Part shown: positions 1 to 10,221 of the stretch, piece after piece
Numbering within the stretch: the first letter of the stretch is position 1
How the letters are laid out: every line of letters begins with the position of its first letter
NCBI GenBank assembly: GCA_015345905.1
Contig: JADDTR010000004.1
Coordinates: forward strand, 620,001 to 684,000
Source of the DNA: Aotearoamyces nothofagi
Taxonomy: Eukaryota; Ascomycota; Leotiomycetes; Leotiales; Tympanidaceae
Reading direction: 5' to 3'
DNA length: 64,000 nt
Notes under the pieces: generated by a model
The model's input: the letters and a program-made list of their open reading frames with translations, nothing else
Told to the model about the DNA's origin: nothing
Database searches by the model: none
Position numbers and translations under genes: made by a program

Positions 1-207
1 GCCAAGGAGCTCAGCGACCTCGTCGAGCGCTGGCGCTGGGCCATGCGTCTCGGTGGCGGCCGCAGCGGGAGCGGCATCATGAGTCTGGGCCTGCTGCGTC
101 TCGACGGGCTCCTGCTCGATGGCGGCGTCGGCATCGCGCGCGCCGACTCGAATGCCCAGTTTGCAGACGAGAGGGAGAGCCAGGGCACCAGTCTGGCGAG
201 TAGTTGA
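1..207. CDS. Unresolved partial coding stretch at the window edge
   Basis: The first 207 bases are open in the same codon register on both strands. On the plus strand the frame runs from base 1 to a TGA at 205-207, and its third codon positions are overwhelmingly G or C, as in a GC3-biased 3' end. On the minus strand the same register is open from about 216 downward and gives an acidic, Ala/Glu/Gln-rich product (for example EQEPVETQQAQT) typical of a disordered fungal tail. It would need a splice acceptor near 196-198, because no start codon is present. No domain is recognised on either strand. Part of the sequence lies outside the window, so strand and gene identity stay open. Confidence 0.3.
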
Positions 208-285
208 TCCAGCTACTTAATCTAGTTAGAGTAGTTGATCCAGCTGGCGAGTACCGTAGTTGATCCAGCTAGTTAATCTAGTTAA
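192..285. repeat. Short direct repeat, three copies of a 14-bp word
   Basis: The word TAGTTGATCCAGCT occurs at 201-214, 232-245 and 257-270. It alternates with CTGGCGAGTA and TTAATCTAGTTA words, so two interleaved units make up the block. It lies just after the partial frame at the window edge and has no coding potential of its own. Confidence 0.75.
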
Positions 286-1155
286 TACCCTTTAGTCTCC
301 ATCAAAACCCTGCAATAAAATATACACATCAACCCCCCAAGACCCCAAGACCCTCAAACCCACCTCGCAAGACCTCTCCATCCCCTCTCCTCTCTCTCTC
401 CTCCGAACCACCCCCCCTTCTTTTTCCATCCACATCGCCCACCCCCCAACCCAGCTCCACTCCGCTCCGCACCGCACCGCACGCACGGTTGACGCTCCGC
501 TGGCCCTCCGGGGGCCGCTGCCGCGGAGGCCGTCCTGGCGCCACGTGTCGTACCGTACCGTGCGGCGAGGCAACGGTGCCAGTATAGAGTATAGTCGCCA
601 GCGAGCGCAGCGAGGAAGGGGGTTTGGGGGAGGATCCCCCATGAAAAGGGATGAAAAGGGAGGTTGAGGAAGAAAGGGGAGGAAGAAAGAAAGAAAGGGG
701 AGGAAGGAAGAAAGAAAGAAAGCCCGCTGTGGACATGGACGTGGACGTGAGAGAGGGGGTGGGTGGGTGTGGAATGGGAGAGTAGAATAGAGGAACAGTG
801 GAAGAGTGAGGGTGTGGCATGGATGGTCAGTGGTGGGTGTGGCGGCGAGATAATCAGCGAGATAATCAGCAATGTGGTGAGATAATAAATATCATCAGTG
901 GGCTCGCATGGCATGATACAGAGGTCATGGACGTGGCTATTTCCACCGGGGCCCGCCCTCAAAGATAGTATTACAAGCAATGCTCGCTACCCCCGCCTGA
1001 ACGCCGTGCATATTCCGATGCTGTATGGGTATGATTGCCCCTTCGCAAGATTGAAAACGCCTCTATGACCAAAATTTTGCCAGATATATATATTTGACCC
1101 GATATACCCTGCCCAGTCTGACATGTCACGTCACATCATCATCACGCTCCAGTCA
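208..1155. other. Gene-free stretch with purine/pyrimidine-rich low complexity
   Basis: No gene is supported. The overlapping open frames here come from long pyrimidine-rich tracts (about 330-430) and GGAA/GAAA-rich tracts (about 650-720), which lack stop codons in several frames at once. The stretch contains hairpin copy 1 (490-535). The 3' part (1000-1155) would be the downstream region of the minus-strand RING gene. Confidence 0.6.
490..535 (+). repeat. GC-rich foldback repeat, copy 1 (subfamily B)
   Basis: Starts TGACGCTCCGCTGGCCCTCC and ends with GCGGAGGCCGTCC. The left arm CTCCGC pairs exactly with the right arm GCGGAG around a CCGGGGGCC centre. It shares its whole length with the copy at 25122-25166 and its left arm with all other copies in the window. 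Confidence 0.85.
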
Positions 1156-2759
1156 TCAACTATCTGTTCGTGGTCGGATCCTGAAGCCAGAATCTCTCAT
1201 CATCCTGTTTGTCCAGCGTGCGGTACGACTCAGCTCCTCGCCACCAGGGCCATCACGGGGATTTGCGCGGTCCTCTCTACGGATCTGACGAAGCTCGGCG
1301 AGGCGTTCACGTGCTAGAGCATTTGGCAAGCCATCTTGAGCAGCCGTGCCACCAGGAGCGTCCTGCGCGCCCGTCTCGGATTCGCCTAGAGGTGGTGCGA
1401 GCCCGCCATCAGCAGTAGCGGCTGTCTCGGTCCCGGCAACGGTTGGTCGAAGATCGACACGACTATGCACGTCAGTATCTGGAGTAGGTGATGAGCATGC
1501 ATATAAGACTTACCATAATGGACATGTGCCAGACACGTTCAGCAGCCACGGGTCAATACAAGCAGGATGATACTTGTGATTGCAGGGCAGAACTCGTACA
1601 TCGTCGCCCACTGCGAAATCATCTGTGCAGATAGAGCATCCCAGCTCAGGTCCGTTTACCTCGCCCTCCTGATCAGGCGGAGCTATTCCGTGCATATCAG
1701 GACCTAGGCCTGACTCTACAGCAGACTCGCCCGCCGTCTTCTCGTTTTCTTGACTCTCATTCATGGCACTGCCGTCTTCAGCTCCCACTGGAGCTGTACC
1801 ATGTATGACGTTTTTTCCGTCCTCCAGCTCGATACTGTTGTTACTTGCTGGCTTTGCTGTGTCAGGATCTCCGAACTTGACAATTGGTAGGGTCTCGAGC
1901 ATAGCCCTAGCGAGCCCCTTAGCACGACTCTGCCGCGGTCGGCCGACGACATTTCGCGGCCCATATCTGTCAGGATGTCGATGAGCTCTCCAGGCGCCCG
2001 TCCCAATGATGACCAGGAACAGCACCGTAATTATGCCGGTGATGCTGTAGAGGATACTCATTGCCACAGCAGTGGTGGGGGTGGATGTTGAGGTTGACGT
2101 GGAATCCGCAGCTCCAGACGACGTAGATGTCGACGAGGAAGCAGTCGTAGCGTCCCTGATGGTAGCGGTGGGTGCCGCCGTATCAATGGCGTTCTTCAGG
2201 TTCGTAGCATCATTGACGTTCGTCATTGTTAGTAAGCTGGTGTAAGCAGTACCGCTGGTCACGTTGCAGTGGCCAGCCAGCAGACTGTAGAGGATGATGG
2301 CTTTGGGATCAAGCTTCATGACCGTGACCAAGACCTCGGAGGGCGTGATGTTCGACGTCGCGGCATTGCCGTCGCAACAGAGATAGGCAATGTCACCTCC
2401 GGCAATGCTGCTCGCGGACGACGGGGTGGCCTCTTTCAAGGTGCCCCTGATAAGGATTTGCTGTGTTCAAAACGTCAGTCGAGATTGAGAATGGGGGGGC
2501 CCGCCGTCTCTATCGGGGCGCATACGTCCATCTCCGCATGAGACAAGCCGATTCCCAGATTGGCCGTCAGCGGCGCTACAATGGCCTCGGAGGTCATGGC
2601 ACCAGAAACGCCAAAGATCAATAGCAGCTGGTCGACAGTGGTCGCCAGCGTGTCGTTCGACGGGCTGGTCGACTGGGCGGCCGTCAATGCGGCCAGGAAG
2701 ACGAGCGCGAGGGCAGCGTAGCTGGCCATGCTGAGATATCCCGACGGACTCATCGTCAC
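1156..2759 (-). CDS. PA-like/transmembrane RING-H2 E3 ubiquitin ligase
   Basis: Three exons on the minus strand, 2759-2526, 2460-1514 and 1462-1156, joined by 65- and 51-bp introns, give about 495 residues. Residues 1-29 look like a signal peptide. A luminal protease-associated-like region follows, then a Ser/Thr-rich stalk, one transmembrane segment near 209-233, and a C-terminal RING-H2 near 353-392. Ligands run CSIC, then CNHKYHPAC, then CPLC. The last RING cysteine codon is split by intron 2 (TG|T), which supports the acceptor choice. Proteins of this PA-TM-RING layout sit in endomembranes and ubiquitinate membrane cargo; that role is inferred from the family. About 100 disordered residues follow the RING. 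The substrate is unknown. The first ATG after the promoter region was chosen because it directly precedes the hydrophobic leader. Confidence 0.85.
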
Positions 2760-4005
2760 TCGGGAGCGATAGCGACTATCTGGACGGAGCCGTGATCACA
2801 TCTGATATGGGGAATGTGTGTTTCTTGCCAGCGTGGAGAAGAGAGCGGAGGAGGGGGGAGGGCCAAGTTAATGAGGAGCGGGAGATCTGGTAGCAGGGCC
2901 AGGCAGGGCCAGGCAGGCCAGGCAGGCCAGGCAGGCAGGCCAGGGCAGCTTGGTTTGAACCGGTTTGGCGCTAGTCAGCAGCGAACGAGAACGGCGGAGC
3001 GGCAGGATTTGGATTTGGGGGGGGGGGGGAAGTTCTGGCCGCCGGGTGGGATAAGGCAGAGGCGCTAAGGCAGAGGCGCTAAGGCAGGCAGGCAGCAGCT
3101 GGGGGGGGGGAGGAGAGGATAAGGCCAGGTCAGGCGGGCCTCAGGCAGCAAGGCCAGCAGGGCCAGTCAAGGCCGGTCAAGGCCAGCAGGAGGATCCAGC
3201 CAGATGGCGCAGATGTGAATGACACCGGGCTATTACAGTCCAGTACAGCTGTGCCAGTCCAGTCCAGCCCAGCCAGTCCCGTCGCTGCCAGCTGCCCCGT
3301 CGCTATCTGCGCCAGTCACCAGGCGGCGTCTAGCGACGCACAGCCCCCCAGCCCACCCGGGCACAGCTGGACCCGATGCTGCGCTTACCCCATACGACGC
3401 CGACGCCCCATCCGCCCCATCGCAGGGCGCAGGGCGCAGGGCGCAGGGCGCGCTGAGGCGCCGAGGCAGCCACCCCCGGGCCGGCTGCGGGCGCAGGAGC
3501 TGCTTGATCTGATCTGATCCCCGTATTTGGAATCCTCGGGGAGGAAAGGGGGAGAGGGGGAGGGGAGGAGAGGAGGGCGTGACACCGAGGCTGGGCTGGG
3601 CTGGGATGGGATGGGATGGGATGGAAGAGGATGAGAGAAGATGAGAGAAGGCCAGGCTGGGTTTGGGTGCGGTGGACTGACCGACTGGCTGACTGGCTGG
3701 CTGGCCAGGTCACCCATCCGTCCATCTACCTACCTACCTCCCTTATCCATCATGCCCTCCAGCGCGCGCGCACCGTGCTGACCTACTCGCACCGCCACCG
3801 CTACCGTGCCTCACCTTGCCCTACCCTCCCTTGCCCTACCCTACCGCACCGCCGCCACAGAGAGGCTCGCGACGCAATCACGACGCCCGCCACGCCCACA
3901 GCCCCCTTCTGCTCTGCAGTACAGCACAGTACAGTACAGTAATCAACCAAATCCCTTCCCTCAATCAGTAATCAAGTAATCAATCAATCAAAATAACCAA
4001 CCAGC

Positions 4006-4046
4006 CACTCACTCACTCACTCACTCACTCACTCACTCACTCACTC
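4006..4046. repeat. (CACT)n microsatellite
   Basis: About ten uninterrupted CACT units, flanked by related CCAGCCAA and CCGACCGA words. Confidence 0.95.
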
Positions 4047-4350
4047 AGCCAGCCAACCGACCGACCGATCCGCGGCCGCACGCAGTCGTGCGATGCCGGG
4101 TAAACAGCGCGGGAGAAAGCAAGGCACTGGGCTCGGGTGACCTGGCCTCGCCGGTGTCTCTCGCCTTTTCTTGCAGGTGACTTTTGCTGCTGCTGCTGCT
4201 GGTCGGGTCTGCTGCACAGGCTGGAGACTGCAGACTGCAGACTGCAGGCTGCCCTGGCTTGCTACAGCAAGAGGCGCCAGGTCACGTTGTGTCGCCCGTG
4301 ACCCCCGCGGCCGGACCTACTCCCGCGTCGGGAGTCGGAGAAGGAAGGGC

Positions 4351-4396
4351 ATGCTGTGCTGTGCTGTGCTGTGCTGTGCTGTGCTGTGCTGTGCTG
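4351..4396. repeat. (TGTGC)n microsatellite
   Basis: About nine tandem TGTGC/GCTGT units ending at 4396, directly before the 17-bp minisatellite. Confidence 0.95.
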
Positions 4397-4404
4397 GTCG
4401 GTTT

Positions 4405-4577
4405 GGTTACTGTAGCGGTGCGGTTACTGTAGCTGTGATAGTTGTGACAGTGCGATTACTCTTAACAGTGACAGTGCAGTTACTCTAGCAGTATAATTAC
4501 TCTAACAGTCCAGCTACTGTAAGTACTGTAACAGTACAGCTACTGTAACAGTGCAAATACTCCAACAGTCCAGCTAC
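4405..4577. repeat. 17-bp degenerate minisatellite
   Basis: About ten degenerate units with consensus near ACAGTNCAGYTACTSTA. Clear examples are ACAGTCCAGCTACTGTA, ACAGTACAGCTACTGTA and GCAGTATAATTACTCTA. The unit is partly self-complementary (ACAGTA with TACTGT). No coding role is apparent. Confidence 0.8.
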
Positions 4578-5451
4578 TTAGTCTAATACCCTCGCCCCAA
4601 CTGCCCCGTTCTATCCCTCTATCCCAGCCTATTCCAGATCCGCCCTCGCCCTCGCCCTCGCCTCTCCCCTCTCTCCCCTCTCCCCTCTCCCCAGCCCAGC
4701 CAGCCCAGCCGCCCCACATCCCCCGTCCCCCCGGAATCCGGAGTCTTTGCTGGGCGCCAAGCTCTGCTGGGCTCTGCTGGCTTCTGCGTGGCGTGGCGTG
4801 GCGGTGCGGGCTGCGCTGTCCGACTCTCGGCTCTCTGCTCCTCGTATCTCCCCGTGTCTGGTCTGTATCTCGCATCTCGCATCTCGCATCTCTCCGTGTC
4901 GCTCATCTCTCTCCGTGTCGCCATGTCGGCGTGTCGGCGTCTACGCCCCCCAGCCTGGATTACCCTGCCCTGCCGTCCGCAATCATTTGTCCGTCGGCAC
5001 AGGAAATGCCGCAGCACAGCACACAGCCCAGTCCAGCCCTCCTCTCCTCTCCCCTCCCTACCCGCCCCATCGTAGCACGTCCGTTTCAGCCCCCCCCCGA
5101 CGACGCAAATCCTCACGCACGTATCTCGTCACGTCATCAGCCATGCCATCCACAGATGCCCGTCATGTCTCAATCCCGCATCACAGTCAACAGTCGCTAC
5201 TGTATATTTTCCGGGGTCCCGCGTTTGGACCGATCGGCAGCAGGGGCGGGACGCGCTCAACTGCCGAGAATTCTCTTCGAGAGAGAGACGGGAGTGGGGC
5301 AAGGCGAGAACGGGGGGAAGGAAGAGAGGAGAGGAGAGAGAGGAGGAATCAGGAATCTTCTACCGTAGCTATACTATGCTATGCAGTAGTCAACTCATCA
5401 CATGCAATATCGCATTCCCCTGATTATTCCATCCCAATCCCAACCAACCAC

Positions 5452-5500
5452 TGACGCTCCGCTGGCCCTGCCCGGGGGGCTGCTGCCGCAGAGGCCGTCC
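5452..5500 (+). repeat. GC-rich foldback repeat, copy 2 (subfamily A)
   Basis: Starts TGACGCTCCGCTGG, has a GCCCGGGGGGC centre and ends GCAGAGGCCGTCC. It is almost identical to the reverse-orientation copies at 6782-6830 and 31345-31393. Confidence 0.9.
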
Positions 5501-6576
5501 AGCCCCTCTCCGCTGCCCACCCAGTTCTTTTTCTTCTCTTCTCTTCTAAAATCAAATCTCCCATGTCTGTATACATGACATACATACACGCGCTCGCTCC
5601 CTGCTGTATTGTACTGCATCGCACGGGTCATGTGCCCCAGCCAGATCTATCGCGTCGCGGCTGGCGGCTAGGGTGCAGGCATTGTGCGCTGTGGAGACCC
5701 CCGGGCGTGGCTGCCTCTTGCCTGAGGTACCTTACCTGCCTCAATCCTCTGGCTGTCTGTCTGTCTGCTCTACCTCAGCCTGGGTAGTTCAAAACTTGCC
5801 TTCCCTCACCTTGCCTCGCCTTGCTTTCCAGCACAGCATCCGCGGCTTCGCTTGGGTACCGTGGGGTGTTTACGCCGCACTTGCTTGGGTCCATTAGCGG
5901 TCCGGGTAGGTGCCGCGGCCAAGTCGGGGAGAGAGGCGCTGGCGGGAGGATGTTATCGCTCCTTGCCTTGTCTGCCTTTCTGTACCTCCTTCTATCTTAT
6001 CCACCTTACTGTACCTCCACCTCCACCTCCACCTCTCCGCCCTCCACCACTACGTACCCCAAAATACCCAAAACACCTCCCAACCCGCGCCACCAGCTCC
6101 CCTTCCGCGCGTCCCTTATTATACCGAGGAATTGGGAAAGAAAAAAGGGAAAAAAAAAAGGGGGGGGGGGCATAGGTGATATGCAGTAAGTGAGCACAAG
6201 TAAGCAAGAGCGAGTAAGCAGGCGAGTAAGGCCGTCTCTACTCCTGGGCCGTGGGTGGCTGTGCCTGGTTATGTTTTGTTCTCTCGAATCCTGCGTTGGT
6301 GGTCGGGACGGGGTGGGTGGTGGATTATCTATCCTACATCCTACGCTTACCTTTGATCTTGCGCTGGCTAGTGTTCGTGTTCGTGTCGAGACTGTTCTAT
6401 CCATCCACCTCTCCACATCCCAGCCACAAAATCCCATCCCCACAACACTCCTATCCTATCCACATATCCACATAACCACGCCACGCCATCCCCACCCCCC
6501 CCGGGGGTATCGGGGAAAAAGAATAGCAGAACGCCTCTCCTCTTGTGGCTTTGCGAACTACTGAACTAGGAGGCTG

Positions 6577-6651
6577 GCAACGGATAACGTAGAGAGAAAA
6601 GCAACGGATAACGTAGAGAGAAAAGCAGCAACGAACAACGTAGAGAGAAAA
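6577..6651. repeat. 24-27-bp minisatellite, three copies
   Basis: Units at 6577-6600, 6601-6624 and 6625-6651 share the core ACGTAGAGAGAAAAGC. The third unit carries a 3-bp insertion and a few substitutions. Confidence 0.9.
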
Positions 6652-6781
6652 GCAGCAAGCAAACAAACAAACAAGGCAAGGCACCACCGCACGCCGCCCT
6701 TCCCCGGCGCCGCGGCTAGGGGGAGGAGAGCCCGCGATCCGGCGTATCCGCGGGGCCAGCAGCACGGGGTTCCCGCAGGCT

Positions 6782-6830
6782 GGACGGCCCCTGCGGCAGC
6801 AGCCCCCCGGGCAGGGCCAGCGGAGCGTCA
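6782..6830 (-). repeat. GC-rich foldback repeat, copy 3 (subfamily A)
   Basis: Reverse orientation of copy 2: it starts GGACGGCCCCTGCGGCAGC and ends CCAGCGGAGCGTCA, with a CCCCCCGGGC centre. Only a few differences separate it from copies 2 and 8. Confidence 0.9.
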
Positions 6831-7023
6831 CCTGCCCCCCGACTACGGGGCTGGTGACCAGGTCGGTCTATCTGGCTGTGTGCTGCGGCACGCGGCACGC
6901 GGTGCTGGGTAGGCCTGTTGGGCGGAGCGGAGCAGAGCAGTGCAGAGCAGAGATATGGGGCACGGGCACGGGTTAGGTTATGGGATCACATCTGGTTCTA
7001 TTCCTACTGGAAGAGCAGGGGTC

Positions 7024-7067
7024 GTGTAGAGGTCATGTAGAGGTCATGTAGAGGTCATGTAGAGGTA
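7024..7067. repeat. 11-bp minisatellite, about four copies
   Basis: Tandem GTAGAGGTCAT units located downstream of the APC10 stop codon. Confidence 0.85.
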
Positions 7068-7149
7068 AAGTAGGTAGCAAAAGGGGGTATCACAACGCCT
7101 CGTCGCATCGCATCGCATGCACGGCACCACCACCACGAGGCCCGACCAG

Positions 7150-8373
7150 TCACCGAAGTTCCACCTCGCCCATCCAATCCGGCTCGGCCAACAGGCCCGC
7201 GCGTTCCAGCGGCGTCCCGAGACTCCTCTCCTTGGAGCCGCCCACGGCCCAGTCGTCGGCAGCAGCGAAGTGGGCGCCGAGCCTCTCGTCTCGGGCATAG
7301 ATCTTCAGGCCCCTGACGTGCGTGTCCTTTCCGTTCTGGTGGTTTTCCACCACCTTGACCTGCACGAGGAATGCGCGCAGGGTGTTGCCGTCGGGGCCGC
7401 CGCCGACGCCGTCGAGCGGCACGTCGATCCAGCCCTTGGGCTGCGTGAACTCGAGGGACGAGAAGGGGATGAGGTCGTGGTAGCCGGTGCCGGCGAGGAG
7501 GGTGATGCGCGTCGGCGTGTAGGACTCGTCGGCTTCGAAGTCGAGGCAGATGCGGATCGAGAGGATCGAGACGAGGCGCGAGAAGTGGATGTTGAGGTGG
7601 TGGGGCTGCGGCCCGTCGGATCTGTGTGGCAGCGTTAGGGAGAGGGGCTGGAGGGTGGTGCTGGTGACGCTTACTGCCAGAAGAGATTTGTGTCTTCGTC
7701 CCGCAAGGCTTCGACTCCGCAGCCGGGTTTGCATGTCGAGACAGTCCATGATGCTAGGTTACCGATCTCTTTCAGCCCTGTTGGGTCGAATTGTGAATCT
7801 AGTTCCATAGGTGCTATATGAGAGTGCCCAGTTAGCAAATGTAGAATTACAGTTTTGGGGTTTCTGGCATTCTGGCAGATGTCGCTCTGGCACTGTGGCA
7901 CTGTGGTCATTGGCCATTGGCCATGCTCGCGAATCCGACAAGACTACGTGGAAAGCTCTGTCCAGGACTGGCATATGGGCATGAAACTCGATGAGGGTCT
8001 GTATCTCAGGCACTGTACGAGAGCTTTGAGCAGACAAGATTCTCTACGTACCTTCATCGTGAGCCCCTTCCCCATCCACGCCGTCAATCTCCACCTCCTC
8101 TGTAATGTCCACCACATCAGCCGTATCCTCCTCTTCTACGTCCTGATCATCCAGATCCGCAGATCCGTCCTCCTCCTCCTCCTCCTCCTCATCCTCCTCC
8201 CCCTCATCAAGCGTGTGCTCCTCGCCTCTCAGATCCTGCCGCGGTGCCAAATCCGCTCTCAATTCCGGTGTAGCATTGGGCGAGGCTTCATAGCCGGTCG
8301 TATTTCTCGGCCTGCGCGCCCGCACAAACTGGCGCGCATAGCCTCGCAACGACGAGGCCGGACTGGGAGACAT
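7150..8373 (-). CDS. apc10: Anaphase-promoting complex subunit 10 (Doc1)
   Basis: Three exons on the minus strand, 8373-8052, 7813-7675 and 7621-7150, encode about 310 residues. Introns are about 238 and 53 bp. The N-terminal third is disordered and strongly acidic (a run of Glu encoded by GAG repeats near 8165-8205), as in many fungal orthologues. The DOC jellyroll follows: IGNLASWTVSTCKPG, then NLFWQSDGPQPHHLNI (split by intron 2 in the Gln codon), then FTQPKGWIDVPL and VVENHQNGKDTHVRGLKI. In the family this subunit sits beside the APC/C co-activator and helps bind D-box degrons, making ubiquitination processive; the role here is inferred from orthology. The 240-bp first intron is the longest in the window but restores the frame exactly. 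The conserved block leaves little doubt about identity; the start codon is less certain. Confidence 0.92.
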
Positions 8374-9449
8374 TGCGGTTCTGCCACCTCACCTGGCGGG
8401 GTCGCGTCTTTGTTGATATTGTTTCTGCCTGAGGCTCGGGTGCGCAGGCGAAGGCGAAGATGCGGGCCTGACGAGACAGGTCCCCCAGGTTGCATGCGGT
8501 CGACGCCCGTGTCATGACGTCAAGGCCGAACTCTGATTCCCCGGGGCAGTTATGGCTTCCAGAATACCAAGTGGAAGCAGCCCGTCCATTCACTGTGAGA
8601 GGGGTGGGAAGATTTGTCACGGCATTGCAAGCACGCATACCGCACAGCATCCGAGCAGAACTCCAGAGCCCGAGGTGTTCCCCACGGCCCAGAATGGCCA
8701 GTGTACACGGATGCGCCGGTAAAGGGGCAGCTGCTGCACTGCACGTGCGGCACCCGACGAGGTCGCGGTAGTTGCGCGTCTGGAACACTCGTGATGTTCC
8801 GTCCCGAGCTCCCCCACTGCCGAGGCTAGCCTTGCGTTCCAGGCCTGCGCGGATCTCGCATGTGCCGCGGTCCAGTCCAGGGAGGAGCTCGCAGTCTCCA
8901 TCTCCAGTCTCCAGTCTCCAGGCCGGGCAACTTGGCAAATGTCAGTAATGCAAGAGGTACTCTGTGTCGGTTCTCTACGTCGCTTCTCTACGTCGCTTCT
9001 CTACGTCGGAGCCCGTCTGCGGCGTCACACGTTCTGGCTGCCGCTCCACGCAATCCGAGGGCGTGGCTGCCCTTTAAGGTTTCCCCCGGCGTTGCATTCC
9101 GAGAAATGTCCACGATCTGGAATCATCTGATGGCTAAGCCGTACGAGGGAGCAATGACGCTCCGTACGGCCCGGGCGGTCTCGACTAGCATGAAGGGGTC
9201 GCCGGCACTGGTGGCACTTTTTGGCGGCAGGACACCGCTATTTTGAGCGTTTTTTTTTCCTTTTGGGGGGGCGGGATGGCTGGGCTCGTCGTTACCGGGT
9301 AAGCGAATGACATGACGCTGACACAACTGACACATTCATCGAGACTACATATTGACTATGTATCCCCCGTATTGCGCCTGCTCTGCTGTTCTGCTGTCCA
9401 ACACCACCAGCACTGGAGTAACATTAGATGCTCTTCCAAATCACTCTTG
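8374..9449. other. Divergent intergenic region between APC10 and the 91-residue orphan
   Basis: No gene is supported. It should contain the promoter of APC10 (minus) and of the small plus-strand gene. A 14-bp direct repeat (TTCTCTACGTCGC core, three copies) lies at 8971-9009. A 216-codon antisense frame at 8288-8938 overlaps APC10 exon 1 and has no recognisable domain. Confidence 0.6.
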
Positions 9450-9791
9450 ATGCAGCCATCGTCTTGTCAAGCCATGGCTAACCTGCTCTGCCTGTATCCC
9501 ATCGGGGTTTTCGACAAGTACGTGCTCCAGCGCCAAGCTGCGGCGTGTTTACTCGCCATCGCTGCCTGCTAACAAGCTCCCAGATACCGAGCGCGCAAGG
9601 CCGCCAGCAGAGAGCTGAAGATCCATGCTGTAGAGATCGAGAAGGAGTATCGCAAGCTCCATGGCCCGTCGCCTCCGTCGTATGAGGACATCATTGCCGA
9701 GCAGAGAGACCGTAGTAGCCGGGATCCAGGGTCAGGTTCCGTACGGAACGAGTCTGCGTACAGCAGCTCCGAGGAGGGCAGTGATCGATGA
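9450..9791 (+). CDS. Small orphan protein with a PPxY-like motif
   Basis: Two exons, 9450-9517 and 9584-9791, encode about 91 residues. The 66-bp intron has a GTACGT donor, a perfect CTAAC branch point and a CCCAG acceptor, so the splice is well supported. The product begins with a short hydrophobic stretch (MANLLCLYPIGVF) and continues with a basic helix-like segment (YRARKAASRELK). The acidic Ser-rich tail contains PSPPSYEDII, a PPxY-type sequence that WW domains can bind. A second in-frame ATG at 9474 could be the true start. No family is recognised. The PPxY role is an inference from motif alone. Confidence 0.6.
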
Positions 9792-10221
9792 GATGGCCTC
9801 ATTATGACTAGATTTCAGCCGGGATACCCATTATGCGTCAGGACTCAGGGAGGTCGGATCGGCATCGGCGACTCAAACGAGGCGGAAAGGCAATTGGTGA
9901 GCCAGGTTCACCAGGTCGCAGGGATTGTTAGACTTTAGCGATAAAACGGACAGGTGTTAGGCTGGGAGTCTTCGATTCGGGATATCATGTTCATATTTGT
10001 TCGATTCTGATCTGAATTCCGGGCATCAAGTGCGGCTGCATGGCCAGCACGGATATTGGCTAGGTTTAAGCCAAGATTATTATCCACAATTATTATCCTT
10101 TTTTTCATGTCTTCATATTATAGGTATCTACTATTTGTCGGAACCATACCGATCAATACATGAGACTAGACACTACTCGCACATCTCGTCGCCCATTCCT
10201 ATCTAGCAATGCCGACCCATT
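9792..10221. other. Convergent intergenic region
   Basis: Lies between the 3' ends of the small orphan (plus) and the permease (minus). Moderately A+T-rich, with nothing recognisable. Confidence 0.6.

Larger units (their letters stand above)
2760..5451. other. Gene-free GC-rich island packed with simple repeats
   Basis: No gene is supported. Contents in order: GGCCAGGCA-type repeats (about 2895-2945), two poly-G tracts (about 3017 and 3101), a GCGCAGG run (3421-3450), GGGAT repeats (3600-3625), a (CACT)n tract, a (TGTGC)n tract, a 17-bp minisatellite (4405-4577) and GA-rich DNA near 5278-5345. Open frames here overlap in several registers, have repetitive composition and show no domain, so they were not called. 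The first few hundred bases are the upstream region of the RING gene. Confidence 0.6.
5501..7149. other. Gene-free stretch between satellite island and APC10
   Basis: No gene is supported. It holds pyrimidine-rich DNA (about 5980-6100), an A/G run (6140-6170), a 24-27-bp minisatellite, hairpin copy 3 and an 11-bp minisatellite near 7024-7067. The last 100 bases are downstream of the minus-strand APC10 gene. Confidence 0.6.

Noticed and set aside
490-535. Hairpin element as a transcription terminator or a small RNA gene
   Set aside because: It occurs in both orientations and at variable distances from genes, without a U-tract or promoter. A dispersed repeat fits better.
329-980. Overlapping 116-208-codon minus-strand frames
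   Set aside because: They lie in pyrimidine-rich repeats and the hairpin copy, overlap in two or three registers and have no domain or splice support.
4747-5454. 235-codon plus-strand frame
   Set aside because: Composition follows CTCGCATCT/CGTGTCG simple repeats, and other frames in the same place are equally open.
8288-8938. 216-codon minus-strand frame
   Set aside because: It overlaps the acidic first exon of APC10 on the same strand in another register and shows no recognisable family.
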